DNA from: Natrialba hulunbeirensis JCM 10989
GTDB lineage: Archaea; Halobacteriota; Halobacteria; Halobacteriales; Natrialbaceae
Assembly (NCBI RefSeq): GCF_000337575.1
Contig: NZ_AOIM01000043.1
Span: forward strand, 1-64,000
Length of the DNA: 64,000 nucleotides
Reading direction: 5' to 3'
Part shown: piece by piece, positions 26,010 to 34,358 of the stretch
Position numbering within the stretch: position 1 is the stretch's first letter
How the letters are laid out: each line of letters starts with the position of its first letter
Position numbers and translations under genes: made by a program
The notes under the pieces: generated by a model
What the model was told of the DNA's origin: nothing
Seen by the model: the letters and a program-made list of their open reading frames with translations, nothing else
The model's database searches: none

Positions 26010-27163
26010 CTCCCACACCGTCGTCTGCCTCATCTTCGCCTTCGCGTCGAACGCCCCCACTCCGCGGAACTACCCCCGACACAGTCCGCACCGCACTCGA
26101 GTCCGGCGAGCCACTGCCCGGCACGACCGGCTTCGCTGGCGTCGTCGACATCGACGGCCGGGACCACCTCGTTCGCGACGTACTGGGTCGCGTGCCGCTG
26201 TTCGTCGAGCGTGATCAGCACCCGACCGACGCGTGGGCGTACACTCCCGAGGAACTCGCCGACCCTGTTGCGTTTCCTGCGGGTGCCGTCGCCACCCCTG
26301 ATGACAGTGCACCGCAACAGCACTGGACCGTTCCCGACCCCGAGCCGATCGAGGACGCTGATGCAGCGCGAGCCGTACTCGAGTCCGCCATCGACACGGC
26401 GACAACTGAAGCCGCTGCAACGGACGCGGATATCGCGGTCGCCTTTTCGGGCGGCGTCGACTCCGCGCTCGTCGCCGAACTGCTCGACGCACCGCTGTAC
26501 GTCGTCGGCTTCCCGGATAGCCACGATGTCGAGGCAGCCCGCAGCGCCGCAGCCGCGATGGGGCGCGAGCTAACTGTCGTCGAACTCGAGCCGGCCGATC
26601 TCGAGCGCGCCGTTCCCGAAATCGCGCGCGCGACCGGGCGCACGAACGCGATGGATATTCAGATCGCGCTGCCGCTGTATCTGGTCGGCGAACGCGTTGC
26701 CGCCGACGGGTTCGACGCGCTCGCCGTAGGACAGGGGGCGGACGAACTGTTCGGCGGCTACGAGAAAGTAGTCCGACTCGACCACCGCGTCGAGGCCGAG
26801 ACGACCCGTGGAGCCGTCCGCGAGCAGATTCGAAGCCTCTCCGAACAGCTCCCACGGGACGTGCGTGCTATCGAAGCTGCCGGCCTTGAGCCGGTCGCGC
26901 CGCTGTTACACGACGACGTTGTCAGCGCGGCGCTTCGGCTACCCGACGACCTGCTCGCCGACGAGGAGACGCGAAAGCGCGGCTTCCGGCAGGTGGCAGC
27001 CGAGCACCTGCCGGAGGAAGTCGCGATGCGAGACAAAAAAGCAGTGCAGTACGGCAGTCTCGTCGCGCGCGAACTCGACCGGCTGGCCCGCCAGGCGGGC
27101 TACAAGCGCCGGATAGACGATCACGTGACGAAGTACGTGGACTCGCTGCTCGAAGACGAGTAG
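26006..27163 (+). CDS. Asparagine-synthase-like PP-loop ATPase with truncated glutaminase domain
   Basis: 385 residues. The C-terminal synthetase domain is clear: PP-loop AVAFSGGVDSALVAEL near residues 142-157 and the acceptor-side AVGQGADELFGGYEKVVRLD. The N-terminus keeps only the end of a class-II glutaminase (DVLGRVPLFVERDQ, cf. the usual RDRLGIRPLY), with no Cys2 nucleophile or its strand. It should therefore use free ammonia or another donor. Coupled by ATGA to the PHP phosphoesterase gene. It may amidate something other than aspartate. Confidence 0.82.
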   Translation: MTPTPSSASSSPSRRTPPLRGTTPDTVRTALESGEPLPGTTGFAGVVDIDGRDHLVRDVLGRVPLFVERDQHPTDAWAYTPEELADPVAFPAGAVATPDDSAPQQHWTVPDPEPIEDADAARAVLESAIDTATTEAAATDADIAVAFSGGVDSALVAELLDAPLYVVGFPDSHDVEAARSAAAAMGRELTVVELEPADLERAVPEIARATGRTNAMDIQIALPLYLVGERVAADGFDALAVGQGADELFGGYEKVVRLDHRVEAETTRGAVREQIRSLSEQLPRDVRAIEAAGLEPVAPLLHDDVVSAALRLPDDLLADEETRKRGFRQVAAEHLPEEVAMRDKKAVQYGSLVARELDRLARQAGYKRRIDDHVTKYVDSLLEDE

Positions 27164-27174
27164 CCACTGCCCAC

Positions 27175-27513
27175 TCAGGACGGCAGCGGACACAAACTCG
27201 CCGTAAAGACCACCGTCTCGTCGGTCTCGTTTTTCGCTCCGTGAGCGACACCGCGCTCGTGGAGCACAGTACCGGGCGCGTCGATCTGTTCGTGCTCGTC
27301 GTCCTGAATCACCGTTACCGTCCCCTCGAGAACGTGGAAGACGTTCGTACTATCACCGTGTTCGTGCGCCTCGAGTTCTGCACTGGGGCCGAGCGCGAAG
27401 GCCTTCACCAGCACGTCGTCGGTGACGACGAGTTCGGTGGACTCGAGTTCCCCCTCGTCTGGATCGAGCGCTGCCAGTGCGTCGTCGTAGCGATCGAGTG
27501 ATGTCGGAGCCAT
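27175..27513 (-). CDS. Cupin-domain protein
   Basis: 112 residues forming a single cupin barrel: motif 1 in AELEAHEHGDSTNVFHVLEG with two His and a Glu, motif 2 in APGTVLHERGVAHGAKN with a third His. Such proteins bind a metal and act as isomerases, dioxygenases or sensors; nothing here decides. Converges on the asparagine-synthase-like gene. Confidence 0.85.
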   Translation of the reverse strand: MAPTSLDRYDDALAALDPDEGELESTELVVTDDVLVKAFALGPSAELEAHEHGDSTNVFHVLEGTVTVIQDDEHEQIDAPGTVLHERGVAHGAKNETDETVVFTASLCPLPS

Positions 27514-27630
27514 TGCTGTCCGGTGGCGAATTTGTACTGCGAGTAGATAAAACGAGACGGCAACTGTACGCTGCTGGCGGCGGTAGCGTGTCAGTGTGCG
27601 AGTGCGCCAGTGTGCCAGTGCACCGGTGCG

Positions 27631-28722
27631 TCAGTCCTCGAGTTCCGTCGGCAGCTTGTCGGCCGGATCATCCGACGTGTTCGCGTCGACAGTTCGGCGG
27701 TTCGTTTCGCCGATCCGGTCTGCGATGTTGGCGACGACCTCCTCGACGGCCTCCTGTACCGGGCTGTCGTCGTCCTTGACGAGTGCACCCTCACTTCCCT
27801 CTGCACCGAAGTCAGGGTGGATTGGGATCTGGCCAATCATCGGCACGTCGTACTTGTCGACGATGGATTCTGCGCCATCGGTGCCGAACAGGCCGTGCTG
27901 GTCGCCACAGCTTGGACAGACGAACGAACTCATGTTCTCGACGACGCCCAGCACCGGCGTGTCGTGCTTGTTGAACATCTGGATGCCCTTCCGGGTGTCC
28001 TCGAGTGCCATCTCCTGTGGCGTCGTAACGACGACAGAGCCCGTCACCGGCATCGACTGCAGCAGATTCAGCGTCGCGTCACCGGTGCCTGGCGGCAGGT
28101 CGACGATGAGGTAGTCCAGCCGTCCCCACTCGACGCCCTCTAAGAATTTCAGCATGAACTTGTTGACCATCGGGCCGCGGAGAATCGCCGGGTCGTCCTC
28201 CTCTTCCATCATGAAGCCCATACTGATGACGCGGACACCGTCGGATCGCGGCGGAACGATGTCCTCGCTCGGCGTCACGCCGGGTTCGCTCTCGACCGGC
28301 AGAATCTTCGGGATGTTCGGCCCGTGAATGTCGGCGTCGAGCAGCCCGACCATCGCGCCTCGTTTTTCGAGTCCAGCCGCGAGGTTCGCTGCGACCGTGG
28401 TCTTCCCGACACCACCTTTCCCGGAGGCGACGGCGATGACGTTACGAACGCGGGGCAGGACCTCGTCGTCGAAGCCGTGTTCCGCGCCGGCGTGGGCGCG
28501 CAGGTCGGCCTCGAGTCCTACGTCGTCACAGACCTCTCGAATCCGGTTGCCAAGCTCCATTTCGGAGGGTGCGTATGGCGTGTTGAACGCGAGTGAGATA
28601 CGAGCGGTTTCGTCCTCGATGGTGACGTCGTTGACGAGTCCGAGCGAGATGATGTCCTCGCCGATGTCCGGGTCCTCGATCCCTTCGAGCTTAATCTTGA
28701 GTTCGTGTTCTGTGATGCTCAT
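27631..28722 (-). CDS. Mrp/NBP35-type Fe-S cluster carrier ATPase
   Basis: 363 residues. N-terminal MIP18/DUF59 domain (about 1-80), then a deviant Walker A GKGGVGKTT at 101-109, DLPPGTGD switch region, and a CPSC pair at 269-272 (CxxC) that bridges a 4Fe-4S cluster between two subunits. Delivers Fe-S clusters to apo-enzymes in the cytosol. An acidic tail of about 30 residues follows. The nearby Fe-S/NrfD operon on the same strand is a plausible client, but so are other Fe-S proteins. Confidence 0.94.
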   Translation of the reverse strand: MSITEHELKIKLEGIEDPDIGEDIISLGLVNDVTIEDETARISLAFNTPYAPSEMELGNRIREVCDDVGLEADLRAHAGAEHGFDDEVLPRVRNVIAVASGKGGVGKTTVAANLAAGLEKRGAMVGLLDADIHGPNIPKILPVESEPGVTPSEDIVPPRSDGVRVISMGFMMEEEDDPAILRGPMVNKFMLKFLEGVEWGRLDYLIVDLPPGTGDATLNLLQSMPVTGSVVVTTPQEMALEDTRKGIQMFNKHDTPVLGVVENMSSFVCPSCGDQHGLFGTDGAESIVDKYDVPMIGQIPIHPDFGAEGSEGALVKDDDSPVQEAVEEVVANIADRIGETNRRTVDANTSDDPADKLPTELED

Positions 28723-29008
28723 ACTGAGTCTGTGTGTTACCTAGTCGTAGGGTTGCGAAGCGGGATACGTGTGATGGTTCACCCCTGACGGTAACTCGCA
28801 GTAAGACATGTGAGGTTGCGTTAACAGGGCATCCGTATCGACCAGTCGGTCAGAAGCTGTGTGGAACCGCAAGCGCGAAACGCCAGAGAGACGGCGTTTC
28901 CGCTCTGTGTTGCGTGTCGGTGTGTCGCTCGATGGTGTCAAGAAAGTGCCGCGGACGGATCGCCGGTCAGTGAGTGACCAGCGGTGATCGGGTTCTCGGA
29001 CCGTACCG

Positions 29009-29317
29009 TTACGGACCGGGTGCCGCGAGTGGTTCCGGCAGGCCGCCGTAGAAGACGACGCCGATGATGACGGTCAGGATGAACATCCCGATCCACATCT
29101 GGGCCGTAATCCCGACGAGGTAGGAGACGCCGAGCAGGCCGGTCTTGCTATCGCGGGGCTGTCCGAGGAACCAGGCAGCGACCATCACGTAGACGGGAAC
29201 GAGGATGACCCCGAAGATGAGGTAGGTCCCGATGTTCGGGAAGCCCGTCACACCCTCGGTGCCGTCGTAGCCGTGATAGAGGATGAACGAGAGCGCGGTG
29301 GTAAGCGCTGGGATCAT
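29009..29317 (-). CDS. Small membrane subunit of the NrfD-type complex
   Basis: 102 residues with three hydrophobic helices: around ALTTALSFILY, TYLIFGVILVPVYVMVAAWF and AQMWIGMFILTVIIGVVFY. No cofactor motif. The start overlaps the NrfD-like gene's stop by four bases (ATGA), so it is the third, translationally coupled gene of the operon. It probably sits beside the NrfD-like subunit in the membrane, comparable to small membrane subunits of other quinone-linked complexes. Confidence 0.75.
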   Translation of the reverse strand: MIPALTTALSFILYHGYDGTEGVTGFPNIGTYLIFGVILVPVYVMVAAWFLGQPRDSKTGLLGVSYLVGITAQMWIGMFILTVIIGVVFYGGLPEPLAAPGP

Positions 29318-30729
29318 GCTTCAACCTCCGGCTGCTCTGCACTTTCGTCTACCGATTCGTGGTCGTGTTCGTGGCCGTGACCGTGGTCACCACGAAGGTG
29401 TTCGACCGCGTGGAGCTCGACCACGGGAACGAGCTTCGACAGCACGAGGAAGAACAGTACCACCATGCCGACCGTTCCGACGAGTGACAGCAGTTCGATC
29501 GCGCTCGGGAAGTACTCTCCTGGAGAACCATCGTAGATGCTGAACGACGGGTACCAGAAGCCAGAGAGGACGAAGTACGTCTTCTCGACCAGCGTCGCGG
29601 TCAGCACGAGCAGGCCAGCAGCGATCGCACGGCCCTTGCTGAACAGCGATGGACGGATCGTCTGTGCGAAGATGTACACCAGCACGCCGAGCACCATCAG
29701 CATCGGGCCGACGTACATTGGGTGCGAGAACTTCGACGCAGTTGCGTCTGCGTGGTCCGTCGTTGGGTGGAAACTGCCCGTGGCGAGCTGCTGGAGCTGC
29801 AGCCAGAGGAACAGCAGGCAGAAGAATCCGAGCCACAGGAGCAACCCACGGAAGATGTCGTCAGTGATGATGTGGTCCCAGTCGTACGCGCGGCGGAACG
29901 CGTAGGACAGGAGGATCACGCCACTGATTGCCGACGTGAGTGCGATCGTCAGGAACTGTGGTCCCTGAATGCCACCGAACCAGCCAGGGTAGTTTGGCAG
30001 GACGGCGAACAGCCATGGAATGACACCGCCGTGAAGCAGCAGTGGTGCCATGATAATGATCGCGAGTGCGACCCACCAGACCATCCGGTCGATGACCTTG
30101 TCTTCGGCCTTGGTGTAGCCGAGGGTCAGCACGTTGTAGACCGGTGCGAGAAGGTCAGGCAGCTGTTTTCCACCCACGTTGGGCGCGAACGACGGCAGGT
30201 CATCGCGTAGGCGTGCGATGTCGTATCGGAGCGTGAGCCCGAGATACGTCGCCGTCAGCACGAAGTAGGCCGTAATGACAGTAACGTCCCACACCAGTGG
30301 CGAGTTGTTGACCGTGATGTGGTAGTGACCGATGATGCTCGTGACCATGCGGTCCGGACGGCCCATGTGCACCATGATGTAAAACCCTGCTGCAGAGAGG
30401 CCAGCGAGCGTCAACATCTCTGCGAGGCGGGCAACCGGCATGTATCGATCCATGCCGAGCAGTCGGACCGCAGCGGAGAGGATAATCCCGCCGTGAGCGA
30501 TCCCGACCCACCAGATGAACGCGCCGATGTACAGTCCCCAGGTGACACCGCCACCGCTACCCCAGTCGGAGAGGCCGGTAACGGCCATCCCCTGCTGCAG
30601 CTGGTACATCCAGCCGACGAGGAAGGCACCGAGTGCCAGCGCCGCGATGGCGAACAGGAGGACGTACTTCTTCGTGAACGTGTGCATCGGCCGCAGGATG
30701 TCGTCCTCAGACGGCGTCTTGGTGCTCAT
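29314..30729 (-). CDS. nrfD: NrfD/PsrC-family quinone-binding membrane subunit
   Basis: 471 residues with about ten membrane helices. Members pass electrons between membrane quinone and an attached Fe-S protein. Polar residues inside helices, such as His and Glu in WWVGIAHGGIILSAAV and RLAEMLTLAGLSAAGFY, are where the family binds quinone or moves protons. The C-terminal tail is His-rich (GDHGHGHEHDHE) and may bind metal. Start overlaps the Fe-S gene's stop by ATGA, and its stop overlaps the small subunit start. No catalytic molybdopterin gene is adjacent. Confidence 0.92.
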   Translation of the reverse strand: MSTKTPSEDDILRPMHTFTKKYVLLFAIAALALGAFLVGWMYQLQQGMAVTGLSDWGSGGGVTWGLYIGAFIWWVGIAHGGIILSAAVRLLGMDRYMPVARLAEMLTLAGLSAAGFYIMVHMGRPDRMVTSIIGHYHITVNNSPLVWDVTVITAYFVLTATYLGLTLRYDIARLRDDLPSFAPNVGGKQLPDLLAPVYNVLTLGYTKAEDKVIDRMVWWVALAIIIMAPLLLHGGVIPWLFAVLPNYPGWFGGIQGPQFLTIALTSAISGVILLSYAFRRAYDWDHIITDDIFRGLLLWLGFFCLLFLWLQLQQLATGSFHPTTDHADATASKFSHPMYVGPMLMVLGVLVYIFAQTIRPSLFSKGRAIAAGLLVLTATLVEKTYFVLSGFWYPSFSIYDGSPGEYFPSAIELLSLVGTVGMVVLFFLVLSKLVPVVELHAVEHLRGDHGHGHEHDHESVDESAEQPEVEA

Positions 30730-32381
30730 AAGGACACCCCAGCGTCACCGACCGTCATCTCGTCGAGGACCTCCTTGCGGTTGTCTGCGAGCGGCACGGA
30801 GCTACCGTCTGCGAGGTCAGCTTCCACGTCTTCGTAGGCAACTGGCCCATCAACCTGCTCTGCCTGCGGACCTGGCTCGTTGCCCAGGTAGATGATGTTC
30901 GGGTTGGTACCCATGTCCTGGAGCAGTTGGAAGTTCGACGACGGCTCGCCGGCTTCGTTCACGAGAACGGTCTGTGCCGCGCTCTCGTCTGGACCGTCGA
31001 ACTCCTCGTCCTCGTCCGGTTCGTCGGCGAGGTCGAGTCCAACGAGGACTTCCTCGCTGTCGAGGTCGAGGCCGTGTGCTTCGAGCGCATCGAAGGCCTC
31101 GACGATGTTCTGCTCGTATTCGGTGTGGCTGTCGTCGCCCTCACCGAAGTCGTCGGTGACGATCTCGATCGCCTTCATGATCCGGAGGTCCTCCTCGTCG
31201 AGGTCTTCGGACGCCTCCAGAACGGACTCGAGGTCGTCGTCCGCGCCGTCGAGGTCGTCCTCGAGTGCGTCCGCCGAGGGGACGCTCATGTCGATGTCGG
31301 AGAGTGCGCGACCACGGGCCGGGTTGTCGGCGTAGGTCTGTGGGTCGCTGTTGTCGTCGAACATGTTGCCGAACTGGATCGCGTCCGGCGGACAGGCGTC
31401 CTCACAGGCGGTCGTTCCGACAGCGTCCTCGCCCATGCCGCCATCCTGACGGGTTGGGCACATCGTACACTTGCTCATGACGCCACGCGGTGCGCGACTG
31501 TCGACCCAGCGACCACGTTCGTCGGACATGTGGTCGTGTGGGACATCGCTATCGTGATCGTGGTCGCCCATTTCTTCCTGTGCCTGTGCCTCGATGTCTT
31601 CCGTGGTGATGTCGGGTTCGTCCCACTGGAAGTAGTTGACACCGTACGGACAGGCAACCTGGCAGTATCGGCAGCCGATACAGACGTCGTAGTCGGTCAG
31701 GACGAGGCCGTCGTTGTCACGCGTGTGACGCGCGGTCGTCGGACAGACCTTCTCACACGGTGCGTCGGTACAGTGCTGGCACGGTCGAACGAGTCGGTTG
31801 CGACTCGTGTCGACGCCGTTGTCCTCGTAGTCGAGGACATACATCCAGTTGACACCGCGGTCCAGATTGTTCTCCTCTGCACAGGCCTCGACACAGGAGA
31901 GACAGCCGTCACAGCGCTCGAGGTCGATCGCCATACCCCACTGAACGTCCTGCTCAGTGTCGTCGCCCTCCTGGGCGGCGGCGACGTTCGGCTCGCTCTC
32001 GCTGCCACCTTCCGAGGCACCGAAGGCACCGAGACCGACGAAGGCTGCACCGGCACCCATCTTCTTCATCATGCCGCGGCGACTCTCTTCGCCGTCGCTG
32101 TCGACACTCTTTAGCATCTCGGCGAAGCCGCCAGCGTTCTTTTGGGCCTCTTCGTAGGCCTCCTCGGTCGGGCGGTCGTCGACGCCGAACTCCTCCATCA
32201 CGTCGTCGTGATACTTCTCGTGGAAGTCGGCTTCGGAGAGTTCGCCCTTCGTGACGCGCATGGCGTCTTCGGCCATCTGCATCCCGAGGTCGCTGTCGTA
32301 CTCGGTATCGTCGAGCATCGTCTCGAGTTCATTCTCCCACTCTTGGCCGAGTGGATGGAACGATTCGTCTTCCGTACTCAT
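30726..32381 (-). CDS. PsrB/DmsB-like 4Fe-4S ferredoxin subunit
   Basis: 551 residues. Four cluster motifs fit the 16-Cys electron-transfer subunits: CDGCLSCVEAC from Cys157, CQHCTDAPCEKVC, CIGCRYCQVAC, and CTMC paired with CEDAC. About 100 acidic residues precede a Tat-like segment SRRGMMKKMG with a hydrophobic stretch GAAFVGLGAFG at about 109-121, an unusually late position. A second acidic, probably disordered insertion spans about 350-480. First gene of the operon, coupled to the NrfD-like gene. Probably passes electrons between the NrfD-like subunit and an enzyme encoded elsewhere. Confidence 0.9.
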   Translation of the reverse strand: MSTEDESFHPLGQEWENELETMLDDTEYDSDLGMQMAEDAMRVTKGELSEADFHEKYHDDVMEEFGVDDRPTEEAYEEAQKNAGGFAEMLKSVDSDGEESRRGMMKKMGAGAAFVGLGAFGASEGGSESEPNVAAAQEGDDTEQDVQWGMAIDLERCDGCLSCVEACAEENNLDRGVNWMYVLDYEDNGVDTSRNRLVRPCQHCTDAPCEKVCPTTARHTRDNDGLVLTDYDVCIGCRYCQVACPYGVNYFQWDEPDITTEDIEAQAQEEMGDHDHDSDVPHDHMSDERGRWVDSRAPRGVMSKCTMCPTRQDGGMGEDAVGTTACEDACPPDAIQFGNMFDDNSDPQTYADNPARGRALSDIDMSVPSADALEDDLDGADDDLESVLEASEDLDEEDLRIMKAIEIVTDDFGEGDDSHTEYEQNIVEAFDALEAHGLDLDSEEVLVGLDLADEPDEDEEFDGPDESAAQTVLVNEAGEPSSNFQLLQDMGTNPNIIYLGNEPGPQAEQVDGPVAYEDVEADLADGSSVPLADNRKEVLDEMTVGDAGVSL

Positions 32382-32521
32382 CGCGTTAGAACACCTCTTG
32401 ACATGCGGTTCCAGTCACAACGTGAGTACGCAACGGCACCCACTTGAATACGTTCATTTGCGGTTCCTCTAGAGCGCACTCACCGCTACCAATCGAAGAA
32501 AGACACAGTCGATTTCCACAC

Positions 32522-32531
32522 CGTGGGAATG
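32522..32531. promoter_or_regulatory. CGTGGGAATG motif in the Fe-S/NrfD operon promoter
   Basis: This 10-mer recurs exactly at 33306-33315 upstream of the HTH-10 regulator gene. Here it is half of a weaker inverted repeat (CATTCCCACG and GATTTCCACA on the minus strand). It lies 20-25 bases downstream of a TATA-like box at 32551-32557, so close to the predicted transcription start. Confidence 0.5.
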
Positions 32532-32550
32532 GGTGCGAACAAGTTCGCTA

Positions 32551-32557
32551 GTATAAG
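32551..32557 (-). promoter_or_regulatory. TATA-like box of the Fe-S/NrfD operon
   Basis: The minus strand reads CTTATAC in an otherwise GC-rich gap between the regulator's stop and the operon. It would give a leader of about 145 bases before the Fe-S gene ATG at 32381. Confidence 0.45.
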
Positions 32558-32569
32558 TAGGTTGCTAGC

Positions 32570-33244
32570 TCAGCTCTGAACGAGTTGGTCCTCGAGTGGA
32601 GACTCGGGATCGGTATCAGGCACGCGGTCGAGGAATTGCTTGATAATCGCCTCCTCCGCACGGTGAAGCGTTTCGCTGCACGTCGATTTTGCAATTCCCA
32701 GATGCTCGGCGAGTTCGGTCAGCGAACTTCGGCGCGGCGTATCGTAGTATCCCTGCTCGACGGCAGCAGTGAGCACCTCGAACTGGCGATCCGAGAGGAG
32801 TTGGCTGTCGTGAAGCTGCTCGGTGACAGTCTCGATGCGATACTGCAGTCCAAGCCGTTCGAACTGCGCTGCGAGTTCACCCAGTCGCTCGCGCGAACCA
32901 GTTACCTCGACCGTCGCGCGTCCGTCCTGAATCGTCACCGGCAACTCGATCGGCATACCGGAATTCCGCGAGGAGAACAGCAATAGCGGTTTCGTCGTCT
33001 CGAAATGCACCGTCGCTTCCCCGTCGCTTCGCTGTGTGAGCGTCACCTCCGTGAGCTGGGGGTGGTCGGTCATCGTCTCGAGTACCTGCTCGACGTTCGA
33101 CCCGGTGATCTGGACGAGCGCGAAGCCGGTGTCTGCTCCGGGAACCGCGGCGAGCACCCGAAAGGTCGCGTCCGGGTTCGCCGTCGATACCTGCTGAATC
33201 CAGACGTGGTCGGGCAGCGTGATAGTGAGGGTCGCCTGCGCCAT
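32570..33244 (-). CDS. HTH-10 (Bat/DmsR-type) transcriptional regulator
   Basis: 224 residues. The C-terminal HTH-10 domain is clear: LLSDRQFEVLTAAVEQGYYDTPRRSSLTELAEHLGIAKSTCSETLHRAEE pattern from about residue 150. The N-terminal about 145 residues form the usual sensory/Bat-like domain with no PAS or GAF. Haloarchaeal relatives include Bat, which activates bacterio-opsin, and DmsR, which activates DMSO reductase genes under anaerobiosis. It sits just upstream of the Fe-S/NrfD operon on the same strand, so it most likely controls it. Confidence 0.9.
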   Translation of the reverse strand: MAQATLTITLPDHVWIQQVSTANPDATFRVLAAVPGADTGFALVQITGSNVEQVLETMTDHPQLTEVTLTQRSDGEATVHFETTKPLLLFSSRNSGMPIELPVTIQDGRATVEVTGSRERLGELAAQFERLGLQYRIETVTEQLHDSQLLSDRQFEVLTAAVEQGYYDTPRRSSLTELAEHLGIAKSTCSETLHRAEEAIIKQFLDRVPDTDPESPLEDQLVQS

Positions 33245-33294
33245 GGCAATCGTTCACTCGAGTGTTGGGGCTGGACAACCAATAGGCACCGTCA

Positions 33295-33315
33295 CATTCC
33301 TACCACGTGGGAATG
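33295..33315. promoter_or_regulatory. Inverted repeat CATTCC-n9-GGAATG region upstream of the HTH-10 gene
   Basis: CATTCCTACC-A-CGTGGGAATG: the arms match at eight of ten positions. The right half equals the motif at 32522-32531. It is centred about 60 bases upstream of the regulator's ATG, where no clear TATA box is seen, which fits an activator site or autoregulation. Confidence 0.55.
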
Positions 33316-33428
33316 ACTGAGCTGGCCGGTCGAGACGGCGAAGTTCACCGGAGAGGGCACCAGACCCAAGACGGTCGCAGCCACCAGCCACCGTGCAGAT
33401 TGCACTCCCGAGAACCGCAAACACCGCC

Positions 33429-34358
33429 TCACGACGAACAGTGCGCTACCAACTCCTCGGCAACCAGCGCTGGCCGCTCGTGTTGCACCCAGTGGCTCGC
33501 TCCCGAGACCTGCACGAACCGGCTTCGGGCACACTGTGTGATGCTTCTGTGGGCAAGGTCAGTCGTCAGCGCAACATCCTCGTCGCCCCAGATGAGAAGC
33601 GTGGGCGTCTCGAGTTGGTCGTCGTCGGCTGCGGGGATCGAGGATCCGAGCCTGACCGGCGGGTACCGGCCGCTCGCCCGGTACCAGTTGAGCATTCCGG
33701 TGAGGACACCTGGCTGTCGCCAGGCGCGACGGTACAGCGCCCGCTCGGACGCTGAAAACGTCCCAGCCGGCGCAGTCTCCGTCAGCGCGCGCTCGAGACG
33801 CTCGTACCCGTTCGCCCCGAGCAGTCGTTCGGGAAGCCAGGGGAGTTGGAACAGGGAAGCGTACCAGCTACGCGCCTGTTGTTCGAGCGAGGACCGCAAC
33901 ACCCGCTGAAACACCGCCGGATGCGGTGCGTTGATGACCGCCAGCCGGTCGACCACCTCGGGATAGCGGGTGGCGAGATCCCACGCGACGATGCCGCCCC
34001 AGTCGTGGCCGACGACGTGTGCGCGCTCGCGGCCTGCCGCGTCGATCAGGTCGACGATATCCCGCGCCAGGTATCGGAGTCGGTACGCGCCGACACCCTC
34101 GGGCGTCTCGCTGCGGTTGTAGCCGCGCTGGTCCGGCACCACGACGCGGTAGCCGGCCTCGATCAGCGGCTCGAGCTGGTGTCGCCAGCCGTACCAGAAC
34201 TCGGGAAAACCGTGAAGCAAGACGACCAGCGGTCCCGACTCGTCACCACCGGTAACCACGTGGAGACGAACTGTTGAGAGCTCGCGGGTACTCGAGTCCA
34301 CTGCGATAGCTGGGAGAGCCGATGCATCGGGGCCGGACATCATCTCGGCGGCTGTCAT
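33429..34358 (-). CDS. Alpha/beta hydrolase, epoxide-hydrolase-like
   Basis: 309 residues: oxyanion segment LLHGFPEFWYGWRHQ, nucleophile elbow GHDWGGIVAW with Asp as nucleophile, as in epoxide hydrolases and haloalkane dehalogenases, Asp in GDEDVAL and His in GASHWVQHERP completing the triad. Lid domain between. I chose the ATG at 34358 (MTAAEMMSGPD); a TTTACA box lies at -27, and the longer frame upstream contains no family sequence. Substrate unknown. Confidence 0.88.
   Translation of the reverse strand: MTAAEMMSGPDASALPAIAVDSSTRELSTVRLHVVTGGDESGPLVVLLHGFPEFWYGWRHQLEPLIEAGYRVVVPDQRGYNRSETPEGVGAYRLRYLARDIVDLIDAAGRERAHVVGHDWGGIVAWDLATRYPEVVDRLAVINAPHPAVFQRVLRSSLEQQARSWYASLFQLPWLPERLLGANGYERLERALTETAPAGTFSASERALYRRAWRQPGVLTGMLNWYRASGRYPPVRLGSSIPAADDDQLETPTLLIWGDEDVALTTDLAHRSITQCARSRFVQVSGASHWVQHERPALVAEELVAHCSS

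Noticed and set aside
28723-29008. 66-residue minus-strand frame in the gap between the Mrp and NrfD-module genes
   Set aside because: No hydrophobic or motif pattern, no promoter or ribosome binding site, and codon use unlike the neighbours. I see only a probable promoter for the Mrp gene here.
30927-32114. 395-residue plus-strand frame across the Fe-S subunit gene
   Set aside because: Antisense shadow of a gene with four intact cysteine motifs; Val-rich translation without domain character.
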